Of a DNA stretch of 40,224 nt, positions 32,385 to 40,224 are shown in pieces. The stretch lies in the NCBI GenBank assembly GCA_964658445.1, contig CAZZZH010000009.1, positions 1 through 40,224 on the forward strand, read 5' to 3'. The translations under genes were made by a program, and so were the position numbers. The DNA is from Ilyomonas sp964658445 (GTDB lineage Bacteria; Bacteroidota; Bacteroidia; Chitinophagales; Chitinophagaceae). Under the pieces are notes generated by a model. It was not told where the DNA came from, did no database searches, and saw nothing but the letters and a program-made list of their open reading frames with translations. Numbering within the stretch: position 1 is the first letter of the stretch; the number at the start of each line of letters is the position of its first letter.

Positions 32385-34448
32385 TTATTCGATCATCCGT
32401 TTCGGTTCTCTTTCTTTTACTTTTTTGGCTTTTAGAGTTTCCGGTTTTATTTCTTTAGGTGCGGCAGCCTGCTTGTGATGAGCGGGCTGCAGCATCCATT
32501 CATAGTCTAATTGTCGCTTGTCTAAATTGGCAGCTACTACTTTAATCCACACTTTATCGCCCATGCGGAAGCTGCGTCCGCTGCGTCTTCCCACCAATGC
32601 ATAATCACTTTCAATCAGCCTGAAATCATCAAAATCGCTAAGACTGCTAATGCTGACCAAGCCTTCGCATTTTTGCAAAACGGTTTCTACAAAAAAGCCG
32701 AACGAGGTAACGCCGCTGATTACGCCTTCAAACTCGTCGCCCACATATTCGCGCATGTATTCTACCTGTTTGTACTTGTTGGCAGCGCGTTCACATTCCA
32801 TAGCGGCGCGCTCGCGCTCGCTGCTGTGTTTGCATTTTTCGCTCATCTTTTTATCAATGATCGGCTCGTTCTGCAAACAAGAAAGCAATACGCGGTGCAC
32901 CATCACATCGGGGTAGCGGCGAATGGGCGAAGTAAAGTGACAATAGTTTTCGAAACCCAAACCATAATGGCCAATGTTTTCCGGTGTGTAAATGGCTTTC
33001 GCCATCGTGCGAATGCCCAGTTGCTCCAGCACGTGTTGCTCCGGTTTGCCCTGCACATCTGCCAGCATAGCATTGAAACTGGCAGCTATTTTCGCCGGTG
33101 TATCTGTATTGAATGTATGCCCGAACTTCTTTGCAAAAACCGTGAATGGCTTTAGTTTTTCTTCATCGGGCTGGTCGTGTACGCGGTAAGGAAACGGCAC
33201 TGCCTGCTTGTTCATTTTTATCTTCGATACATTCTCCGCAACGGTTCGGTTGGCAAGCAGCATGAGCTCTTCAATCAGTTGATGCGCTTCTTTGCTTTCT
33301 TTTATTTCGATGCCAATGGGCTTTCCTTTTTCATCTAATTTAAAGCGGACTTCCTGCGACGAAAAATTAATAGCACCTTTTGAAAACCGCTGCCCGCGCA
33401 GGTTCTGCGATATTTCGTTTAACAACAAAATCTCTTTTTTATGCTCGCCCTTCTTCGTTTCTATGATCTGTTGTACTTCTTCGTAGGTAAAGCGATGGTT
33501 GCTATGGATCACGGTTTTGCCAAGCCAGTATTGCTTTACCTTTCCTTTCTTGTTCATCTGGAAAACGGCCGAGAACGTCAGCTTGTCTTCGTGCGGGCGT
33601 AAGGAGCACAATACATTGGAGATATGTTCGGGTAACATCGGGTTCACTCTGTCGGGTAGGTAAACAGAAGTGGCTCGTTTATAGGCTTCCTCATCCAAAG
33701 CGGTGTTGGGCGTTACATAATGACTTACATCGGCAATGTGAATACCTACTTCGTACCAGCCGCCTTTCAGCGAGCGCAGCGAGATAGCATCATCAAAATC
33801 TTTCGCATCTGCCGGGTCGATGGTGATGGTAAAAATATCTCTGAAATCTCGGCGCGATTCAATGTCTTCCTGGGTAATGGTTTCCGGAATGCTGGCCGCT
33901 TCCTCCATGGTTTCTTCATCGAACGACAAAGGAAAACCAGCTTCGGCCAGCAGGTTTTTCATAGCAATATCGTTCTCATCTTCCGCCTGCAAAATGGCGG
34001 TTACTTTACCTTCAGGCTTGCGGCTGTCTTTCTCCCATTTTATCAGTTGTACGCTCACTTTATCGCGGTCTACGGCACCGTTCAGGTTATCGAGCGATAT
34101 ATAAATATCGGGCATCGGCTTATCGCTGTCGGGCTTTACAAAAGCAAAGCGCTGGCTTAGCTGCAGCCGCCCTATAAACTCAGTTTGCTTGCGTTCTATT
34201 ACCTTCACTATCCGGCCTTCTTTCTTACCGCTTACTGTGTTTTCTTTCACCACTTTTACTGTTACTTCGTCGCCGTTCAATGCGGTATTAAAGTCGTGCG
34301 GGCGCACCAGCACATCACCTTTGCCATCGGCAATCACTACGTAGCCAATGCCCGAGCGCGTTACCTCGAGCGTACCCTGCAGAGTATGCCCATCGTGTGC
34401 AACGGGGTAAGACTGCTTTTTCTTTTTCTTCTTTTTTTTATCGTTCAT
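32385..34448 (-). CDS. rnr: Ribonuclease R
   Basis: This 687-residue RNase II/R family 3'-5' exoribonuclease degrades structured RNA. It has a Lys-rich N-terminal tail, cold-shock/OB domains (about 15-200: LEVTRSGIGYVVIADGKGDVLV), and an RNB catalytic domain containing ITIDPADAKDFDDAISL with its metal-binding Asp residues, AYKRATSVYLPDRVNPMLPE, and FTSPIRRYPDVMVHR near the end. An S1 domain (EFEGVISGVTSFGFFVET) and a basic tail follow. The length is near the norm for Bacteroidota RNase R, slightly shorter than E. coli. It is convergent with the ASST gene. Confidence 0.96.
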   Translation of the reverse strand: MNDKKKKKKKKQSYPVAHDGHTLQGTLEVTRSGIGYVVIADGKGDVLVRPHDFNTALNGDEVTVKVVKENTVSGKKEGRIVKVIERKQTEFIGRLQLSQRFAFVKPDSDKPMPDIYISLDNLNGAVDRDKVSVQLIKWEKDSRKPEGKVTAILQAEDENDIAMKNLLAEAGFPLSFDEETMEEAASIPETITQEDIESRRDFRDIFTITIDPADAKDFDDAISLRSLKGGWYEVGIHIADVSHYVTPNTALDEEAYKRATSVYLPDRVNPMLPEHISNVLCSLRPHEDKLTFSAVFQMNKKGKVKQYWLGKTVIHSNHRFTYEEVQQIIETKKGEHKKEILLLNEISQNLRGQRFSKGAINFSSQEVRFKLDEKGKPIGIEIKESKEAHQLIEELMLLANRTVAENVSKIKMNKQAVPFPYRVHDQPDEEKLKPFTVFAKKFGHTFNTDTPAKIAASFNAMLADVQGKPEQHVLEQLGIRTMAKAIYTPENIGHYGLGFENYCHFTSPIRRYPDVMVHRVLLSCLQNEPIIDKKMSEKCKHSSERERAAMECERAANKYKQVEYMREYVGDEFEGVISGVTSFGFFVETVLQKCEGLVSISSLSDFDDFRLIESDYALVGRRSGRSFRMGDKVWIKVVAANLDKRQLDYEWMLQPAHHKQAAAPKEIKPETLKAKKVKEREPKRMIE

Positions 34449-34713
34449 TTGTTGTTGCTATTGATTGTTTTGTATTGGATTTTAAAATGCCTTTTGTTTA
34501 AATAAACTAAAGCAATTCATCTTATTTGTCTGTTGCAATTGTGAATTCAATATCTTTTCTATTTTAAGTAAAGTGAAAGAAAATCACTCATGTAGGCTCT
34601 GTAAATAACCGGTTTCAGCTTGGATGATTCCTTTTGTTTATCGCACTTAAAGATAGTACAGTAAAAATTCAGTGAGGTACAGCTACCGATATTTAACAAC
34701 CTCATGATACAGC

Positions 34714-35493
34714 TTACAGCGTCAGATTGTGTTCGCCGGCTTCTTCTCTTTCCTCGTTCCATTCTACTTCAAAATTGTTTTTCCCCTCGCTTACGGCCAG
34801 GCTTATGTAGTTTAACTGCACCAGTTCTAGTACCGATAAAAACAAAAAAATAGCCTGAATGCGGTTCTCGCAATGCTGAAACAGTTTTCTGAAGGAAGTC
34901 TTTTTTTTCCGCTGCACATCGGCAAGAACCTGCGCGCGGCTCTCTTCCATTGTATAGTTATAGCGGATCACGGTATGCACCGGCTTGTTGTTTTTATCGT
35001 ATAGCCGCTGCATCACTTTTTCAAACGTCTTCATCAGTTTAAACATGGTTACCGTTTGTATCTCGGTGCCTTCGGCTGCCCCTTCGCCAACGGCTGCCAG
35101 TTCGCTTTGAATATTGCCGCGTTTTATCATCAGCATCCGCGCCGCTTCCTGTTCTGCCAGTTGCAGCGAGGCTTCTTTGTAGCGTTTATACTCAAGCAGC
35201 TTATCTACCAACTCTAAGCGCGGGTCTATTTCCTTGCCCGAAGCATCGGTTTCTTTTCTAGGCAATAGCATTTTTGCCTTTACGCGCATAAGGCTGGAGA
35301 CAAACAAAATAAACTCGCTGCTCAGCTCGATGTTCAATTGCTGCTGGCTGTGGATGTAATCAAGAAAGTCTTTGATGATTTTCGTAATCGGGATGTCGTA
35401 AATGTCCAGCTCATCGCGCTCTATAAAAAAAAGAAGCAGATCGAAGGGACCTTCAAACTGCTCTAATTTTATCTGGTAAGATGGGGTACTCAA
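34714..35493 (-). CDS. scpA: Segregation and condensation protein ScpA
   Basis: This 259-residue kleisin of the bacterial condensin SMC-ScpAB begins with the diagnostic LEQFEGPFDLLLFFIERDELDIYDIPI. A helical N-domain (ELSSEFILFVSSLMRVKAKMLLP) follows and a C-terminal winged helix (FLFLSVLELVQLNYISLAVSEG) binds the SMC head. scpB is not adjacent. It is a single-gene unit 34 bp downstream of the mscL stop on the same strand. Confidence 0.95.
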   Translation of the reverse strand: MSTPSYQIKLEQFEGPFDLLLFFIERDELDIYDIPITKIIKDFLDYIHSQQQLNIELSSEFILFVSSLMRVKAKMLLPRKETDASGKEIDPRLELVDKLLEYKRYKEASLQLAEQEAARMLMIKRGNIQSELAAVGEGAAEGTEIQTVTMFKLMKTFEKVMQRLYDKNNKPVHTVIRYNYTMEESRAQVLADVQRKKKTSFRKLFQHCENRIQAIFLFLSVLELVQLNYISLAVSEGKNNFEVEWNEEREEAGEHNLTL

Positions 35494-35527
35494 TAGATAT
35501 AAAAACTAAGGTTTAATAAACGGTGTG

Positions 35528-35923
35528 TTACAGGCGTGGCCGGCTTCTCAGCTCATCGCGAATTTCTGTCAATAGTATTTCGGTATCGGTTGGTGGCGGC
35601 GCAACGGTTGGTGCCACGGCTTCTTTTTTCTTAAACGAATTCATGGCTTTGATGATTAAGAACAGCGCCAGCGCAATGATGATAAATGAAAGAACATGCG
35701 ACAGGAAAAGCCCATACTTAATAGCCGTTCCTGGAATCACAAGGTCTGCCAGGTTCGACAGGTTGGCTCGTTTCAGTACCGGTGTTAAGATACCCGGGGT
35801 AATGATGTCGTCTACCAGCGATGTAACGATGCTTCCGAAAGCACCGCCGATAATAACGGCAACTGCCAGGTCGACAACATTGCCCTTTAGCGCAAACTCT
35901 TTAAACTCTTTTACAAAGCCCAT
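35528..35923 (-). CDS. mscL: Large-conductance mechanosensitive channel MscL
   Basis: This 131-residue homopentameric channel opens under membrane tension to release solutes on osmotic downshift. The family start FKEFALKGNVVDLAVAVIIG, then AFGSIVTSLVDDIITPGI (first helix), and SFIIIALALFLIIKAMNSFKKK (second helix) are all present, and the length is normal. It lies between frr and scpA on the same strand. Confidence 0.97.
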   Translation of the reverse strand: MGFVKEFKEFALKGNVVDLAVAVIIGGAFGSIVTSLVDDIITPGILTPVLKRANLSNLADLVIPGTAIKYGLFLSHVLSFIIIALALFLIIKAMNSFKKKEAVAPTVAPPPTDTEILLTEIRDELRSRPRL

Positions 35924-35973
35924 AAAGTAAATGGTTTTATGATGAGAAGTAAAGGTATAAGAAGGAAATGAAA

Positions 35974-36540
35974 CTAAATGGCCATCATTTCTTTTTCCTT
36001 TGCTGCCAGGTGCTTATCTACCAGAACAATATAGCGGTCTGTAATTTCCTGTACGCCGTTCTCAGCGTCTTTCGATTCGTCTTCACTAATCTCGCTGTCT
36101 TTTTGCAGCTTTTTTATCTGCTCAATGGTGTCCCGGCGTATACTGCGGATGGCAACTTTCGAGCCCTCGCCTTCATTACTCGCTTTTTTAAATAATTCTC
36201 TTCTGCGCTCTTCGGTAAGCGGTGGCATAAACAGGCGTATCTGGTTGCCATCGTTCTGCGGTGTAATGCCAATATTTGCCGCCATTATGCTTCTTTCTAT
36301 TGCCTGTAGCATCTTCTTCTCCCAGGGCTGAATGCTGAGCGTGCGGGCATCCAGTACGTTAATATTAGCAACCTGGCTGATGGGTGTAGGCGCCCCGTAA
36401 TATTCCACTATAATGCCATCTAGCATGGCCGGGCTGGCTTTACCGGCACGTATTTTTGTAAGCTCTGTTTCTAAGTGGCTGATGGCTTTTTTCATAGATG
36501 ACTCAGCATCGTCTAACAAAAACTCGACATCTTCAGACAT
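35974..36540 (-). CDS. frr: Ribosome recycling factor
   Basis: This 188-residue protein splits post-termination ribosomes together with EF-G. RRF features are evident: KAISHLETELTKIRAGKASP, YYGAPTPISQVANINVLDAR, IQPWEKKMLQAIERSI, NDGNQIRLFMPPLTEERRRE and KKLQKDSEISEDESKDAENG. The length is standard. It lies 50 bp before mscL on the same strand; pyrH, a common neighbour, is not seen here. Confidence 0.97.
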   Translation of the reverse strand: MSEDVEFLLDDAESSMKKAISHLETELTKIRAGKASPAMLDGIIVEYYGAPTPISQVANINVLDARTLSIQPWEKKMLQAIERSIMAANIGITPQNDGNQIRLFMPPLTEERRRELFKKASNEGEGSKVAIRSIRRDTIEQIKKLQKDSEISEDESKDAENGVQEITDRYIVLVDKHLAAKEKEMMAI

Positions 36541-36693
36541 ATAATGTATTCGTTTAAAGCTGGCGCAAATTAAGAAAACAAGGGAGAATAGAGGCTAATT
36601 GCAGTCACAGGAGCAAAATTTTGTCCTTCTCCACGTTTCGGTACCACAACAAAGTCGCTTTCGGTTCCGGATCGGTATGATGATGTTTTTCCG

Positions 36694-36777
36694 CGCTCCG
36701 CTGCCCTTTTGAAATCCTCGGCTACCCTTTGGAAGCATACGATGCTTTTGGGAGGTGTCCGTTACTCTTTCGGAGCG
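36694..36777. repeat. REP-like palindromic element
   Basis: The element is bounded by a 7-bp inverted repeat, CGCTCCG (36694-36700) and CGGAGCG (36771-36777). Inside are an AAGCAT-ACG-ATGCTT hairpin (36733-36747) and three imperfect copies of (T)CCGCTGCCCTTTTG: at 36697, TCGGCTACCCTTTGG at 36718, and TCCGTTACTCTTTCGG at 36758. It lies in a non-coding stretch between frr and the glycosyl-1-phosphate transferase. It is more G+C-rich than its surroundings. It looks like a repetitive extragenic palindrome or tiny MITE remnant. The remaining 36541-36970 holds only this and a terminator. Confidence 0.6.
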
Positions 36778-36913
36778 GTGTGATGAGTCGGGAGAGGCCA
36801 TTTCGGCAGGCTTCACAATGCAAAAAGCTTATTTACCCAAAGTCATTTTTCTTTTATAGTTACAGGAAAATCGCTGATTGCAACCAAGTTTTTGGTAGCT
36901 ATTTCTTTTGTAT

Positions 36914-36946
36914 GAAAAATGCCTGAACAAAAGCTATTCAGGCATT
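36914..36946 (-). terminator. Intrinsic terminator of the WecA/MraY-type gene
   Basis: A 10-bp stem, AATGCCTGAA (36918-36927) with TTCAGGCATT (36937-36946), and a T-run on the minus strand end the gene whose stop is at 36971. Confidence 0.8.
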
Positions 36947-36970
36947 CTTATCAGTAAAACAGTGAGTTTC

Positions 36971-38104
36971 TTAAGCCGTCTGCTTTTCTTTTTTATTGAA
37001 TAATGTTTTCAAACGAATGCGGCGTGGTTCTTCTATCACTACTTCGCCATCTTCTTTTTTCTTTACCCGCATTGGTGCCGGCTCGTACAGGTGCAGCGCA
37101 GAAATAATGGAAAAGAATAAAATGACCTCCAGTGTAAAAACTACCGTTGTGTTGAACGATGCCATGCAGAAGAACAGGATAGAAAACGACAAACTTAATA
37201 TTGCCAGCGTGAACGTGGTTTGCACCGAAGAAAAGCCTTTATCAAGAAACAAATGGTGAATATGGTTGCGGTCGGGCGAGAAAGGCGAAACGCCATGTGC
37301 CAGCCGGATACAGAAAACGCGGAGTGTATCCATTAATGGGATGAGCAACAGCCCGAAACCAATGGCAGGCGATGCAGAAACCGGTAAAACGTGGGCCGTA
37401 GGCGCCATGTTGATAAAACGGATAACAAGGATGGCGTTAATCAACCCGAGCATCATAGAGCCGGCATCGCCCATAAATATTTTTGCCGGATGATAGTTGT
37501 AATAAAGAAAAGCCAGTATGCTACCGGATAAAGAAAAGGCAATTAATGAATAAGCTAAGTCGCCGTTTAGGTAAAGCCAGCTTCCAAAAAGGAAAGTAGA
37601 AATCAGGCTTAGCGTACCCGCCAGTCCATCTACTCCATCAATCAGATTGATAGCATTAACAATAACAATGATGGTAACGTAAGTGAGCAGGTAGCTGAGC
37701 AAATCGGGAACCTGCTGAATGCCCAGAAAGCCATGCAGGTTATTGATAAGCAAATGACCTTTAAAAATAAGAATGAAAGACGCTACCAACTGCCCAACGA
37801 ACTTTTTGAAAGGCGACAGCACCATAACATCATCGCCCACACCTAGAAAAAAGATGATAAGAAAGGCGGCGAGTAGATACTGAAATTCATTAAACTGGTT
37901 GTTGATGCTGGCATTGAGCAACAAGCTGAACACAAAACCGCCGAAAATGCCAATGCCACCAAACCGCGGAATGGGGTCGGTGTGAATTTTTCTTTCGTCG
38001 GGTATATCTACCAGATTTTTCTTCTTAGCCAGATGTATAAGTACAGGTAACAGGTAAAAGCTGATAAAAAAAGCTACAATTATTCCGATAACAATTTGCT
38101 GCAT
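36971..38104 (-). CDS. WecA/MraY-type polyprenyl-phosphate glycosyl-1-phosphate transferase
   Basis: This 377-residue polytopic protein (about 10-11 TM segments) of glycosyltransferase family 4 would attach a sugar-1-phosphate to undecaprenyl phosphate, the first step of O-antigen, capsule or related glycan synthesis. Motifs are IPRFGGIGIFGGFVF at the start, the Asp pair in VGDDVMVLSPFKKFVGQLVA, NAINLIDGVDGLAGTLS, IFMGDAGSMMLG and the basic cytoplasmic loop with HGVSPFSPDRNHIHHLFLDKG. The last matches WecA-like enzymes better than MraY. A charged tail follows (PRRIRLKTLFNKKEKQ). There are no glycan genes alongside, so its pathway is not set by context. Confidence 0.9.
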   Translation of the reverse strand: MQQIVIGIIVAFFISFYLLPVLIHLAKKKNLVDIPDERKIHTDPIPRFGGIGIFGGFVFSLLLNASINNQFNEFQYLLAAFLIIFFLGVGDDVMVLSPFKKFVGQLVASFILIFKGHLLINNLHGFLGIQQVPDLLSYLLTYVTIIVIVNAINLIDGVDGLAGTLSLISTFLFGSWLYLNGDLAYSLIAFSLSGSILAFLYYNYHPAKIFMGDAGSMMLGLINAILVIRFINMAPTAHVLPVSASPAIGFGLLLIPLMDTLRVFCIRLAHGVSPFSPDRNHIHHLFLDKGFSSVQTTFTLAILSLSFSILFFCMASFNTTVVFTLEVILFFSIISALHLYEPAPMRVKKKEDGEVVIEEPRRIRLKTLFNKKEKQTA

Positions 38105-38547
38105 GTGTCTTTTTTGTGGTGGTTTGGCTTAGTCTTTTCTTTCCATATTGGTTATGAGTGAGCCGGTGGCAAAAGTATCTCTTTTGCTCCATAGCTGTAG
38201 TAAAATGCGCTGATTGTTTATTCTTTTTTGTGTAAGCAGGAAGGTGTTTTTTCTCAATGCAATGGTTCTTCTCATAAGTCGTCTTGATAAGTGTTCTTCA
38301 TTGTTCTTTGGTTCCACTCCTGCAACCAAATGCGCATACTTTATGCCAGATAAGCTGCCGAATAAAAAATAGAGTGCTAATCCGTTGGTGTTCTTTTGCG
38401 TTTGTTTTAAGCCCAGTCGCTGGTAAAATAAGGCGCGGCTTTTAAAAAAGCAAATACAAATTGTTATTTTACTGACATCCGTATTTGCAGAATTGTTTAT
38501 TTTCGGCTGCAAACTTATATACGAAATTTCGAGTAAAACCGTTGCTG
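38105..38547. other. Intergenic region with no convincing gene
   Basis: About 440 bp lie between two divergent genes. A minus-strand frame at 38129-38512 (127 residues) is open but polar, low in complexity of fold and without recognisable motifs, so I do not annotate it as a gene. No clear TAnnTTTG box or terminator was found. Part of this region must hold promoters for both flanking genes. Confidence 0.4.
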
Positions 38548-38772
38548 ATGGAACCTGAAGTTGTTGCTTTTCTCAAACGTGTAGCTTTATCTATTTTTCT
38601 TACCTTTTGCTGGCTGGCCCTCAATGTTACGGTCGGTCTGCGGTTCAACCTCGCGTTTGTGGATGGCTCTGTTTCGCTGGGAAATATTTTGTTTTATATA
38701 TGGATGGTAATAAGCTTCATTGTGCTGCTTATCTATCTGCTAAAATTGTGGAGCAAAGTAGAAAAATGGTAA
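38548..38772 (+). CDS. Small two-TM membrane protein
   Basis: From the ATG at 38548 the protein is 74 residues (MEPEVVAFLKRVAL...). An open frame upstream to 38485 adds an unlikely extension. Two hydrophobic segments (LSIFLTFCWLALNVTVGL and LFYIWMVISFIVLLIYLLKLW) flank a short loop. The C-terminus ends in WSKVEKW. It resembles small conserved Bacteroidota membrane proteins with no known function. It is 57 bp before the AlkA-like gene on the same strand. Confidence 0.7.
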   Translation: MEPEVVAFLKRVALSIFLTFCWLALNVTVGLRFNLAFVDGSVSLGNILFYIWMVISFIVLLIYLLKLWSKVEKW

Positions 38773-38829
38773 AACCCGGCGCAACGGCGTAAGGCTGCGG
38801 GGTAACTTAACAATCACAGGCTGTACCTT

Positions 38830-39438
38830 ATGGACTATATTACTCATTTATCGAAGGATAAAAAACTAAACCCGACACTTGTGCAACCGCTGCCTGCTTT
38901 ACAGCTTCACAGCAACATCCCGCTCCGGCTAATGTCTAGCATTATGAGCCAGCAATTAAGCACCCGGGTAGCTAAGGTCATTTTTCACCGGTTTCTTGCA
39001 TTGTATAATGATGAAGAGCCTACCCCTCAGCAGGTACTGGTAACAGAAACAGAAACGTTGAGAGCAATTGGGTTAAGCTATGCTAAAGTAAAATACATGC
39101 ACAATGTGGCTTCTTTTTGCGTAGCCAATAATATCAGTGATAAAATGTTGCTGACAATGGATAATGAGGCTGTCATTGCTCTACTCACCCAAATAAAAGG
39201 TGTAGGAAGATGGACAGTAGAAATGTTGCTGATGTTTACACTGGGCAGGGAAGATGTTTTTGCGGTTGACGACCTCGGCATTCAAAATGCCATGAAAAAA
39301 ATATACAATATTAATGACGAAGACAAAAAAGCGATGAAGGAAAAAATGCTGAAGATTTCTGCCCGCTGGAAGCCATATCGCACTTATGCCTGCCTGCATT
39401 TATGGCAATGGAAAGACAACAAACCTGACGCAACATAA
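38830..39438 (+). CDS. DNA-3-methyladenine glycosylase II (AlkA-like, HhH-GPD)
   Basis: This 202-residue base-excision repair glycosylase removes alkylated purines. It belongs to the HhH-GPD superfamily: a helical N-part (LRLMSSIMSQQLSTRVAKVIFHRF), the helix-hairpin-helix TQIKGVGRWTVEMLLMF, and the catalytic Asp in VFAVDDLGIQNAM. A C-terminal RWKPYRTYACLHLWQWKD is typical. It lacks the N-terminal domain of E. coli AlkA, as in short bacterial homologues. A terminator follows at once. Confidence 0.93.
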   Translation: MDYITHLSKDKKLNPTLVQPLPALQLHSNIPLRLMSSIMSQQLSTRVAKVIFHRFLALYNDEEPTPQQVLVTETETLRAIGLSYAKVKYMHNVASFCVANNISDKMLLTMDNEAVIALLTQIKGVGRWTVEMLLMFTLGREDVFAVDDLGIQNAMKKIYNINDEDKKAMKEKMLKISARWKPYRTYACLHLWQWKDNKPDAT

Positions 39439-39440
39439 AA

Positions 39441-39471
39441 AAATCCTGCCGCTCGAAAGCAGGCAGGATTT
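39441..39471. terminator. Bidirectional intrinsic terminator
   Basis: The stem AAATCCTGCC (39441-39450) pairs with GGCAGGATTT (39462-39471), flanked by A-runs on one side and T-runs on the other. It lies between the convergent AlkA-like gene and the gene ending at 39498 and can serve both. Confidence 0.85.
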
Positions 39472-39497
39472 TCTACTCACACAAAATAATTGACTCT

Positions 39498-39896
39498 TTA
39501 TTGAGCATTTTTTACCACAACTTCTTCCACGGTTTTAGTAGAAGTGGTAATGTCGAAAGATTGCTTCAGACTGCCAGAAGCCGATTTAATAACGAAAGTA
39601 AGATGCGCATCACCGGACTCTTTGGTGAGCAATACTTTCTTATCAAAGCTTTTATCAGTGTATTGTTGCTGATAAATCACTTCGCCATTCTCGTTTTTTA
39701 TAATAAGAATAAAAGGAGAGGCGGTAGCATTCTCATACTTTACGTTGAAGATAATACCTCTGTCGGTAGTGCCTTCATACTGTACAATAGAAGCTTCCTT
39801 TTCTTTGTTGGCTGCGAAGCCAGAGAATGAGAGAGTTCCTACGAGTCCTGCGAGGATAATTACTCTTGTTCCAAATTTCAATACTTGCTTGTTCAT
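39498..39896 (-). CDS. Small exported protein of unknown function
   Basis: This 132-residue protein has a signal peptide (MNKQVLKFGTRVIILAGLVG...SGFAA) and a single beta-type domain (about 35-118) with IIFNVKYENATASPFILIIK, NENGEVIYQQQYTDKSFDKK and SLKQSFDITTST, like short periplasmic beta-sandwich proteins of Bacteroidota. No catalytic residues are visible. It has a promoter at 40103-40135 and a long (about 200 nt) leader, suggesting substantial or regulated expression. Function is unknown. Confidence 0.75.
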   Translation of the reverse strand: MNKQVLKFGTRVIILAGLVGTLSFSGFAANKEKEASIVQYEGTTDRGIIFNVKYENATASPFILIIKNENGEVIYQQQYTDKSFDKKVLLTKESGDAHLTFVIKSASGSLKQSFDITTSTKTVEEVVVKNAQ

Positions 39897-40084
39897 AACA
39901 TTGCTTTTTTTAAATTGTTAATTAATAAAAAAGGCATCAATCGGAAAAACGTACTACGGCAAGTCATCGCGCTGGCGTAAGCAATATAAAGATGGCAACA
40001 AATCAAATGGAGCAAGAATCGAGAAGAGAGCTAATAAACCGGTTATCTTTTAAAACCTGTTCCTTTCTGATGTGGAAGCAAGGC

Positions 40085-40135
40085 TTTGTTTAAACGATAA
40101 TGCAAATGTAGTTCCATTTGTTTAAACGTTTCAAT
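40085..40135 (-). promoter_or_regulatory. Bacteroidota promoter with flanking 12-bp direct repeats
   Basis: On the minus strand the -33 element is ATTG (40132-40135), the spacer is 21 bp, and the -7 is TACATTTG (40103-40110). A 12-bp direct repeat, TTTGTTTAAACG on the + strand, occurs at 40085-40096 (past the -7) and 40117-40128 (inside the spacer). This puts a repeat on each side of the -7, a layout suited to a repressor. It drives the gene at 39498-39896 across a leader of about 200 nt. The rest of 39897-40224 shows no gene. Confidence 0.65.
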
Positions 40136-40224
40136 TATTTTTTTGTGGTAACAATTTTTTAATATTCGAGCAACGATGCGAAACCATAAATCTGGCTTCT
40201 TATTTGAATTCTATTTTGCTAAAG

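Noticed and set aside
36595..36816. 73-residue minus-strand reading frame
   Set aside because: It runs across the palindromic element and is explained by that repeat rather than by coding.
38129..38512. 127-residue minus-strand reading frame
   Set aside because: No motif, signal or domain is recognisable and composition is unlike its neighbours; too weak to annotate as a gene.

Overview
The window looks like chromosome of a Bacteroidota bacterium, most probably a member of the Chitinophagaceae. The evidence is a SusC/SusD pair, a type IX secretion (T9SS) sorting domain, Bacteroidota-type promoters (TTTG, about 20 bp, TAnnTTTG), an IntDOT-like tyrosine recombinase, and several small proteins that resemble Chitinophagaceae families. 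The placement is inferred from gene content; no database search was possible.

Positions 18-10750 form a sugar-acid utilisation locus. On the minus strand, in transcription order, lie a mutarotase-like protein, an SDR dehydrogenase, an enolase-superfamily (glucarate-dehydratase type) dehydratase, an SMP-30 type lactonase, a GntR/UTRA regulator, SusC and SusD. A secreted DUF4185-like propeller protein is divergent from the regulator. Mutarotase, dehydrogenase, lactonase and dehydratase are the steps of a non-phosphorylating oxidative sugar pathway, with SusCD as the importer. The gntR/propeller intergenic region has two ATGTTCAAACAT operator-like sites, one overlapping a probable -7 box.

Positions 11102-22091 form a genomic island of about 10.9 kb inserted at the 3' end of a tRNA-Glu(UUC) gene. 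It is bounded by a perfect 58-bp direct repeat that carries the tRNA 3' end and its terminator hairpin. The island holds a decayed tyrosine recombinase (two +1 frameshifts in A-runs, and the tyrosine box lost), a frameshifted gene for a SLATT-like two-TM protein, and four collinear genes for exported proteins: a beta-helix protein, a YEYW-repeat/calcium-repeat protein, a 1727-residue YD/RHS protein with an N-terminal C39-peptidase-like domain and an unrecognised 158-residue tip, and a small FN3 + T9SS protein.

Positions 22238-40224 are mostly core chromosome. They encode a beta-CASP metallo-hydrolase, a small gene with its own promoter and terminator, a MATE transporter, an ECF sigma/anti-sigma pair, an NlpC/P60 peptidase, an FN3-like protein preceded by a ~21-bp periodic repeat array, RecF, an RDD protein, an arylsulfotransferase-like lipoprotein, RNase R, ScpA, MscL, ribosome recycling factor, a WecA/MraY-type transferase, an AlkA-like glycosylase and a small exported protein. 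The most unusual signals are the tRNA island with its C39-RHS fusion, the SLATT-like remnant fused to the integrase scar, the 21-bp array at 28118-28320, and a palindromic repeat element at 36694-36777.
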